Shown: one piece after another, positions 59,265 through 64,000 of the stretch | Numbering within the stretch: position 1 is the stretch's first letter | How the letters are laid out: the number at the start of each line of letters is the position of its first letter | Source of the DNA: Aggregatilineales bacterium | GTDB lineage: Bacteria > Chloroflexota > Anaerolineae > Aggregatilineales > Ch27 | Reading direction: 5' to 3' | Length of the DNA stretch: 64,000 bases | Assembly (NCBI GenBank): GCA_029976025.1 | Contig: JARKNX010000039.1 | Location: 1 to 64,000, forward strand | Position numbers and translations under genes: made by a program | Notes under the pieces: model-generated | Told to the model about the DNA's origin: nothing | The model's input: the letters and a program-made list of their open reading frames with translations, nothing else | The model's database searches: none

Positions 59265-60101
59265 ATGTCCGATTCAGAGATGCCCGGGGATGAACTACCC
59301 GAATACAGCCGCGCCGGGTCACCCGCTGCTGACGACCTGCCTCCTGACTACCCTGCTGAAGCGCGGGATGAAAACGATCTCGCGGACGACAGATTCGCCG
59401 AATCGTCAGCTACAGAACAGGAGAGCGCCTATCCTGCTGATACGCCGGCCGGGGCGGAACAGGCTGAGCCGCGCACTCCCCTGCTCCAGCCGGTCCGCAG
59501 TTACCGGCTGACTTCTCTGGTGGCCGGCATTCTTTTCATCGCACTGAGTATTATCCTCGTCTGGCCGGTATTTTCAGGGGGCTACATTCTGCTGCCGGGC
59601 ATCATTGTGGCTATCGTCATCGCCGGCATTGCGCTCAGCCTGCTGGCCTACTGGCTGAATACCGGCAGGCAGGCGCGCGGCGCGCTGTTCCTGGCGCTGC
59701 TGGCTCTTTTCTGGGCAGCTCTGACCGGCATCTTCACGGCAGAATCGTCGGTCAGCATCGGGCAGGATTGGCCGCTCTACCTGCTGGGACTCGGGGGCGC
59801 TATTCTGGTAACCTTCCTTGGCGATCGACAGCATGATCGACGCCTGATTCTGCCCGGCCTGATCGTGACAGTGGCGGGGCTGACGGCGCTCCTGGTGACC
59901 GGCGGCACCCTCTCTCCAGACGTGATAGCTTCGTTTCGACAGGCCAGCCCCTGGATACTGGTGATACTGGCAGCTCTGGGGTTGCTCTCCCTGGCAATCC
60001 GCCGGATACCGCCTTCAGATCAGGGAGCAGCGCATCTCCCCGGCGGAATTGAGCCGGCAGCTTTTGACGCTGAGCAAGGTTACAAGGAGAGAGTCTCATG
60101 A
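59265..60101 (+). CDS. Membrane protein of unknown function with an acidic N-terminus
   Basis: A 278-residue protein. The first 75 residues are acidic and disordered (PPDYPAEARDENDLADD), followed by six or so hydrophobic helices from LTSLVAGILFIALSIILVW onward, and a short polar C-terminus. I do not recognise a family. GGAGGA is seven bases before ATG 59265; the ATG at 59259 is too close to it. Its stop overlaps the start of the aldo/keto reductase gene (ATGA), so the two are translationally coupled. Confidence 0.65.
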   Translation: MSDSEMPGDELPEYSRAGSPAADDLPPDYPAEARDENDLADDRFAESSATEQESAYPADTPAGAEQAEPRTPLLQPVRSYRLTSLVAGILFIALSIILVWPVFSGGYILLPGIIVAIVIAGIALSLLAYWLNTGRQARGALFLALLALFWAALTGIFTAESSVSIGQDWPLYLLGLGGAILVTFLGDRQHDRRLILPGLIVTVAGLTALLVTGGTLSPDVIASFRQASPWILVILAALGLLSLAIRRIPPSDQGAAHLPGGIEPAAFDAEQGYKERVS

Positions 60102-61084
60102 AATACCATCAACTGGGGCGCACCGATATGCAGGTGTCTGAGATCAGCTTTGGTGCGTGGGCTATCGGCGGCAGTTGGGGCGAAGTCACCGAAGAAGAAG
60201 CGCTCGGCGCGCTGAACACCGCCATTGATATGGGCGTCAACTTCATCGATACCGCCGACGTCTATGGGGACGGCCGCAGTGAACGCCTGATCGCCCGGAC
60301 GCTCAAAAGCCGGGGCGAAAAGGTCTACGTAGCCACCAAAGCCGGACGACGCCTGGATCCTCATGTCGCCGAGGGCTACAACTACAGAAATCTGTCGGCC
60401 TATGTCGAACGCAGCCTGCAAAATCTGGATACGGATGCCCTCGATCTGGTCCAGCTTCACTGCCCGCCGACCCCGGTTTATGAGCAGGACGAGACTTTTG
60501 ATGCGCTGGAGCGCCTGGTGCAGCAGGGCAAGATTCGCTACTACGGCATCAGCGTCGAGAAGGTGAGCGAGGCGCTCACGGCCGTCGCCCGTTACCCCAA
60601 TATCCAGAGCGTGCAGATCATCTTCAATATGTTTCGGCTGAAGCCGGCTGAGGAATTTTTCCCGGTCGCCAAAGCCCGGCAGGTAGGCATCCTGGCTCGC
60701 GTGCCGCTGGCCAGCGGGCTGCTGACCGGGCGCATGACCGCTGCGACTGCTTTCTCCCCCGACGATCATCGCAACTTCAATCGCTACGGCGACTCTTTCG
60801 ACGTGGGAGAGACATTCTCCGGCGTGCCTTACGAGATCGGCCTGCGGGCAGTGGAGGAGATCAAGGCGGCTTTGCCGGAGGGGATGAGCATGACGGCTGC
60901 CGCGCTGCGCTGGATCACCATGTTCGATGCGGTCACCTGCGCCATCCCGGGGGCCAAGCGGCCTGACCAGGCGCGGCAGAACTTCTCCGCTGGCGATCTG
61001 CCTCCGCTACCGGACTCGCTGATGCAGACAGTACAGAGCGTGTACGATCGACTGATTCGGGAGCACGTGCACAATCGCTGGTAG
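60098..61084 (+). CDS. Aldo/keto reductase
   Basis: A 328-residue NADPH-dependent TIM-barrel reductase. The catalytic tetrad is seen: Asp and Tyr in FIDTADVYGDGRSE near residue 47, Lys in YVATKAG near 78 and His in VQLHCPPTP near 120. MKYHQLGRTDMQVSEISFG is the usual N-terminus and AIPGAKRPDQARQN near 285 binds the cofactor phosphate. Substrate is unknown; members reduce aldehydes and sugars or open methylglyoxal-type carbonyls. A strong hairpin follows at 61094-61123. Confidence 0.92.
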   Translation: MKYHQLGRTDMQVSEISFGAWAIGGSWGEVTEEEALGALNTAIDMGVNFIDTADVYGDGRSERLIARTLKSRGEKVYVATKAGRRLDPHVAEGYNYRNLSAYVERSLQNLDTDALDLVQLHCPPTPVYEQDETFDALERLVQQGKIRYYGISVEKVSEALTAVARYPNIQSVQIIFNMFRLKPAEEFFPVAKARQVGILARVPLASGLLTGRMTAATAFSPDDHRNFNRYGDSFDVGETFSGVPYEIGLRAVEEIKAALPEGMSMTAAALRWITMFDAVTCAIPGAKRPDQARQNFSAGDLPPLPDSLMQTVQSVYDRLIREHVHNRW

Positions 61085-61093
61085 TATGGCCTC

Positions 61094-61123
61094 CGCGGCG
61101 GCGGATCGGGATTCGCCGTCGCG
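61094..61123 (+). terminator. Hairpin terminator candidate after the aldo/keto reductase gene
   Basis: A 13-bp stem with two or three G-U pairs (61094-61106 with 61111-61123) and loop CGGG, followed by a pyrimidine-rich run. It separates the reductase from the promoter of the aromatic operon. Confidence 0.5.
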
Positions 61124-61195
61124 CTGCTCCCTGTCTTCTCAGCCAGTTTGTATACTTCGACCAGTCAGATTCGGCCATATCTCAACAGAAATACG

Positions 61196-61224
61196 TTGAC
61201 AGACGAAGTGAAAGTAGATATGCT
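61196..61224 (+). promoter_or_regulatory. Promoter of the aromatic amino acid operon
   Basis: TTGACA (61196-61201), a 17-base spacer and TATGCT (61219-61224). The transcript would start near 61231, giving a leader of nearly 250 bases before aroH. Confidence 0.65.
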
Positions 61225-61262
61225 GAAGCCAGTATCCGGGTAGTGGAGTTGTGACCATCGTG

Positions 61263-61373
61263 ATGGCCCGCCCCGCGTCGTTCATTCGCACACAGCCAGA
61301 TTGCCAGTTCGCTGGCTATTTTGCGTTTTACTTTTATACGGGCGACATAGCACAGGCGGGCGTTAGCGACTGA
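61263..61373 (+). CDS. Phe/Tyr-rich leader peptide of the aromatic operon
   Basis: A 36-codon frame. Codons 16-25 read F-A-G-Y-F-A-F-Y-F-Y: four Phe and three Tyr in ten codons. Such a run is expected in a regulatory leader peptide for Phe and Tyr synthesis and very unlikely by chance next to a terminator. GGAG lies at 61245-61248; ATG 61263 is 14 bases away and the in-frame GTG 61260 is 11 away, so either may be used. The stop codon is just downstream of antiterminator segment 2. Confidence 0.65.
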   Translation: MARPASFIRTQPDCQFAGYFAFYFYTGDIAQAGVSD

Positions 61374-61411
61374 CGGGGATCCGGACAACCACTTCCAGAC
61401 AGGGAAATCAG

Positions 61412-61441
61412 GCGCAGGAGCTAACGCTCCTGCGCTTTTTT
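61412..61441 (+). terminator. Attenuator terminator upstream of aroH
   Basis: A perfect 10-bp stem, GCGCAGGAGC (61412-61421) with GCTCCTGCGC (61426-61435), tetraloop TAAC and TTTTTT. It lies 38 bases before the aroH start and after the leader peptide, so it acts inside the operon leader, not at the end of the previous gene. Confidence 0.9.
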
Positions 61442-61478
61442 GTTACTTTATCGAATTTACCAGAAAGGAATTGTTTTC

Positions 61479-61889
61479 ATGAAACCTGCCCTGGCCTGTC
61501 GAGGAGTACGCGGCGCAGTGCTGGCAGACGCCGATACCGCTGAGGCGATCCACAGCGCCGCCCGTGAGCTGCTCGACGCCATGATCAGCGCCAACAACAT
61601 TGTCGAAGAAGATGTCGCCAGCGTGATCTTCACCAGCACGCCAGACCTGACAGCCGCCTATCCGGCTACGGCGGCTCGCCAGTTGGGCTGGCACGATGCC
61701 GCACTCCTGGGCGCTGTAGAGATACAGCCCCCCAATTCGCCCGGCCGGTGCATCCGCGTGCTCATCCACTGGAACACGTCCCTCCCCCAGAAGGATATCC
61801 AGCATATCTACATCCGGGGGGCAGAACGCCTGCGCCCGGATCGCGCCGACGCCGGGCGCGATCCGCAGAGTGATGCAGGAAACCGGTAG
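61479..61889 (+). CDS. aroH: Chorismate mutase, AroH type
   Basis: A 136-residue monofunctional chorismate mutase of the trimeric Bacillus AroH family; it converts chorismate to prephenate. [21 protein letters not shown] at the N-terminus has the catalytic Arg (RGVRGA), [20 protein letters not shown] near residue 50 and [19 protein letters not shown] near 94 complete the active site. The C-terminal 20 residues are a charged tail. AAAGGA lies nine bases before ATG 61479. First structural gene after the attenuator, followed by the DAHP synthase gene after 45 bases. Confidence 0.93.
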   Translation: MKPALACRGVRGAVLADADTAEAIHSAARELLDAMISANNIVEEDVASVIFTSTPDLTAAYPATAARQLGWHDAALLGAVEIQPPNSPGRCIRVLIHWNTSLPQKDIQHIYIRGAERLRPDRADAGRDPQSDAGNR

Positions 61890-61934
61890 ATTACTGCGCC
61901 ATTTGGACATTTCGTTCCGTAGAAGGAGAAGCTG

Positions 61935-62954
61935 ATGATGATTATCGTGATGAAGGTTGGAGCCAGCGCCAAAGAAATTTCCGCCGTGCTCTCCCGGGTG
62001 AAGAAATACGGGTATGAAGCACACCTAAGCGATGGTCAGGAACGCACAATCATCGGGATTGTAGGGGATGGCAATGTCCGCGACTACCGCGAGCAGTTCG
62101 AGCTGATGGAAGGTGTGGAGCGGACTGTGCCCGTCAGCCATCCTTACAAGCTGGCCAGCCGCGAGTTCCATGCCACCAATACTCTGGTGCCGTTGAACGG
62201 CAATCGGGTCGGCGACACGAAGGTACTCGTCATCGCCGGGCCATGTTCCGTTGAAAGCCGCGAACAAATCCTGGAGACAGCCCACGCCGTCAAGGAAGCC
62301 GGGGCCACCGCTCTGCGCGGCGGCGCCTTCAAGCCGCGCTCCTCGCCATACGCCTTCCAGGGTCTGGGGGAAGAAGGGCTGCGCTACCTGGCCGAAGCGC
62401 GGGAACAGACCGGACTGCCGATCGTGACCGAGGTGATGGATACGACCATGGTCCCTCTGGTCTGCGATTACGCCGATGTGCTCCAGATCGGCGCGCGCAA
62501 CATGCAGAACTACGCCCTGTTGCACGCCGTAGGTAAAGCCCAGCACACCGTCCTTCTGAAGCGCGGTATCAGCAGCACGATGGAAGAACTGCTGATGTCC
62601 GCCGAATATATCCTCAGCCACGGCAATACCCGCGTCATGTTATGCGAGCGGGGCATCCGCACCTTCGAGCGTTATACGCGCAACACCTTCGATATCAACG
62701 CCATCCCTGTCCTTAAAGAGCGTACTCACCTGCCCATCATCGCCGATCCAAGCCACGCTACCGGCCACTGGCAGTATGTGGAATCAATGGCCAAAGCGGC
62801 CGTAGCCGCCGGCGCGGATGGCATCATTGTTGAGGTACATCCCAGGCCCGAAGAAGCTGTCTCCGACGGCATGCAGTCCCTGACGCTGGAGCGATTCGCC
62901 GACATGATGAAGGCGCTCCGGCGCGTGGCCGAAGCGGTTGATCGCACTGTATGA
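61935..62954 (+). CDS. aroF: 3-deoxy-7-phosphoheptulonate synthase (DAHP synthase)
   Basis: A 339-residue type I-beta DAHP synthase; it joins phosphoenolpyruvate and erythrose-4-phosphate, the first step of the shikimate pathway. Residues 1-70 are the ferredoxin-like regulatory domain ([15 protein letters not shown]), which confers Tyr/Phe feedback in Thermotoga-type enzymes. The barrel has [14 protein letters not shown] near 95, [17 protein letters not shown] near 125 and [16 protein letters not shown] near 270. AAGGAG precedes two consecutive ATGs. Its stop overlaps the tyrA start (ATGA). Confidence 0.95.
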   Translation: MMIIVMKVGASAKEISAVLSRVKKYGYEAHLSDGQERTIIGIVGDGNVRDYREQFELMEGVERTVPVSHPYKLASREFHATNTLVPLNGNRVGDTKVLVIAGPCSVESREQILETAHAVKEAGATALRGGAFKPRSSPYAFQGLGEEGLRYLAEAREQTGLPIVTEVMDTTMVPLVCDYADVLQIGARNMQNYALLHAVGKAQHTVLLKRGISSTMEELLMSAEYILSHGNTRVMLCERGIRTFERYTRNTFDINAIPVLKERTHLPIIADPSHATGHWQYVESMAKAAVAAGADGIIVEVHPRPEEAVSDGMQSLTLERFADMMKALRRVAEAVDRTV

Positions 62955-63829
62955 GCCATTCACTCCGACAGCAAACGGTGGCCATCGTCGGGCTGGGGCT
63001 GATGGGCGGGTCGATCGCGCTGGCATTGCGCGACCGGGTGGCCCATCTGGTGGGCGTAGACCCGGATCAGGGGACGCTCGCCTATGCTCAGAAAAAGGGG
63101 ATTATTGACAGCGGCACTCAGGACCTGAAGGCAGGCGTCAAAGATGCGCAGACGGTGATTCTGGCCGCGCCGGTCCAGGTGATCCTGGATATGGTGCGCA
63201 GCCGAATCGGCAGTTACCTGCGCGCCAACACCCTGCTGATTGATATCGGCAGCACCAAAGCGCAAATCTGCGCCGCCATGGGCAGCCTGCCGATCAGCAT
63301 CCTGGCGATGGGGGGCCACCCCATGTGCGGCAAGGAGCGCAGCGGAATCGACTCCGCTGATGCTGATCTGTACAGAGGACGCCCTTTCGTTCTGTGCGCT
63401 CCCCGCCGCTCTACACCGGCCGCCCGTCTCAGGGCGCTGGAACTGGTGACCGCTCTTGGCGCAGTCCCCATTGAGATGGACGCCGAGCGTCATGATCAGT
63501 TGGTGGCCGGGATCAGCCACCTGCCCTATCTGCTCAGCGCGGCATTCGTGCACACGGTTGAGGGCGAATCAGAGACCGATCCCATGATCTGGGAACTGGC
63601 CGCCGGGGGCTTCCGGGATACTTCGCGGCTCGCCGCAAGCGACGTGCGCATGATGACGGATATCATCAGCACCAATTCAGCGGCCATCGCCCGGTCGCTG
63701 GCTCTCTTTCGCGTGCAGCTTGCCCTGCTGGAAGTCGCCCTGGTTTCTCAGGATCAGGCGCAACTGGAAACGATGCTGCAAGCGGCACATAACGCCCGTG
63801 TGATGTGGGCTGAGCAGCACCAGACCTGA
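62951..63829 (+). CDS. tyrA: Prephenate dehydrogenase
   Basis: A 292-residue TyrA protein; it oxidises and decarboxylates prephenate to 4-hydroxyphenylpyruvate (or arogenate to tyrosine). The Rossmann motif [14 protein letters not shown] is at residue 13, DIGSTKAQI near 98, [20 protein letters not shown] near 120 and [16 protein letters not shown] near 181 with the catalytic His. No ACT domain follows, so it lacks that type of feedback. It overlaps aroF by four bases, and aroA starts 25 bases later. Confidence 0.93.
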   Translation: MSHSLRQQTVAIVGLGLMGGSIALALRDRVAHLVGVDPDQGTLAYAQKKGIIDSGTQDLKAGVKDAQTVILAAPVQVILDMVRSRIGSYLRANTLLIDIGSTKAQICAAMGSLPISILAMGGHPMCGKERSGIDSADADLYRGRPFVLCAPRRSTPAARLRALELVTALGAVPIEMDAERHDQLVAGISHLPYLLSAAFVHTVEGESETDPMIWELAAGGFRDTSRLAASDVRMMTDIISTNSAAIARSLALFRVQLALLEVALVSQDQAQLETMLQAAHNARVMWAEQHQT

Positions 63830-63854
63830 TCGCTACCCGGTGAAAGTGAGGAAT

Positions 63855-64000
63855 ATGCGCACCCTGTACCTATCTGATCCGGATATCCTCCATATTGAGT
63901 CAGGCTCCCCCCTGCGCGGGCTTGCCTCCGTCCCCGGCGACAAGAGCATCAGCCACCGCGTCGTGATCTTCGGGGCGCTGGCGGAAGGGGCAAGCCACGT
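63855..64000 (+). CDS. aroA: 3-phosphoshikimate 1-carboxyvinyltransferase (EPSP synthase), truncated by the window edge
   Basis: The first 48 codons are present. SVPGDKSISHRVVIFGALAE is the N-terminal EPSP synthase signature, with the phosphoenolpyruvate-binding Lys and the Ser/Arg that contact shikimate-3-phosphate. The enzyme makes 5-enolpyruvylshikimate-3-phosphate, two steps before chorismate. GTGAGGAA precedes the ATG. It continues the aroH-aroF-tyrA operon past the right edge. Confidence 0.92.
   Translation, partial: MRTLYLSDPDILHIESGSPLRGLASVPGDKSISHRVVIFGALAEGASH

Larger units (their letters stand above)
61231..61441 (+). promoter_or_regulatory. Ribosome-mediated Phe/Tyr transcription attenuator
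   Basis: Leader RNA with all parts of a classical attenuator. A leader peptide frame (61263-61373) has a Phe/Tyr codon cluster at 61308-61337. Segment 1 GCCCGCC (61266-61272) can pair with GGCGGGC (61355-61361). Segment 2 (61358-61367) can pair over 10 bp, one G-U, with segment 3 (61420-61429) as antiterminator. Segments 3 and 4 form the terminator (61412-61435 plus T run). A ribosome stalled at the Phe/Tyr codons leaves segment 2 free; one reaching the stop codon at 61371 covers it, so the terminator forms. The pairings are seen in sequence; the mechanism is inference. Confidence 0.7.

Noticed and set aside
61412-61441. Reading the strong terminator as the end of the aldo/keto reductase transcript
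   Set aside because: A separate hairpin follows that gene at 61094, and a good promoter plus leader peptide lie between it and this terminator.
61231-61441. T-box riboswitch upstream of aroH
   Set aside because: No T-box consensus (GGTGG...ACCGCG type) or specifier stem is visible; the Phe/Tyr codon run and overlapping stems fit attenuation better.

Overview
This is a GC-rich bacterial chromosome segment, fully packed with genes on both strands. The gene content best fits the phylum Chloroflexota, probably an Anaerolineae-type lineage. Pointers are the many lipoproteins with lipoboxes, a membrane Ser/Thr kinase with a Thr/Pro-rich linker and lectin-like ectodomain, a group 3d Hox hydrogenase, a HerA-NurA-Rad50-Mre11 gene cluster, and a DUF3090 / SCO1664 / histidine phosphatase triad otherwise familiar from actinobacteria. 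The taxonomic call is inference; the window has no rRNA.

Layout. 1-6046: a transposase-like fragment at the left edge, a UbiA prenyltransferase, an M1 metallopeptidase lipoprotein, a tagaturonate epimerase-like protein, a Gfo/Idh/MocA oxidoreductase and a small Cys/His protein. 6177-17993: typA, a GH31 glycosidase, an L-rhamnose catabolic operon on the minus strand (rhaB, rhaI, a HAD protein with an extra N-terminal domain, a class II aldolase), a second HAD phosphatase and a ComM/YifB AAA protein. 18146-22205: a GH1 glycosidase, an SRPBCC protein and the SCO1664 - DUF3090 - phosphatase triad. 22332-27192: the yqeY-pgpH-ybeY-dgkA housekeeping operon ending in a GH18-like membrane protein. 27255-30339: two lipoproteins and an orphan response regulator. 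30407-30558: tRNA-Phe. 30615-37326: a zinc alcohol dehydrogenase, then hoxEFUYH with its maturation protease. 37353-47068: a GT39-like glycosyltransferase and the archaeal-style DNA end-processing cluster (herA, a small HAS-barrel-like gene, nurA, rad50/sbcC, mre11/sbcD), with a DnaB-like ATPase divergent from it. 48738-61084: VTT membrane protein, DfsB-like protein, transketolase, phosphoesterase, M20 peptidase, the kinase, a GNAT enzyme, a membrane protein and an aldo/keto reductase. 61196-64000: an aromatic amino acid operon (aroH, aroF, tyrA, start of aroA).

The most striking observation is in the leader of the aromatic operon. A TTGACA/TATGCT promoter (61196-61224) is followed by a 36-codon reading frame whose codons 16-25 contain four Phe and three Tyr codons. 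After it come a 10-bp candidate antiterminator pairing and a perfect 10-bp intrinsic terminator (61412-61441), all upstream of aroH. The geometry matches classical ribosome-mediated attenuation, here reading both Phe and Tyr supply.

Functionally the window suggests a monoderm heterotroph that uses plant-type sugars (rhamnose, uronates, alpha- and beta-glucosides), can exchange electrons between NAD(H) and hydrogen, and carries an archaeal-like double-strand-break resection set. All starts given here were chosen from ribosome binding sites, family length and operon overlaps; where they are uncertain this is stated.
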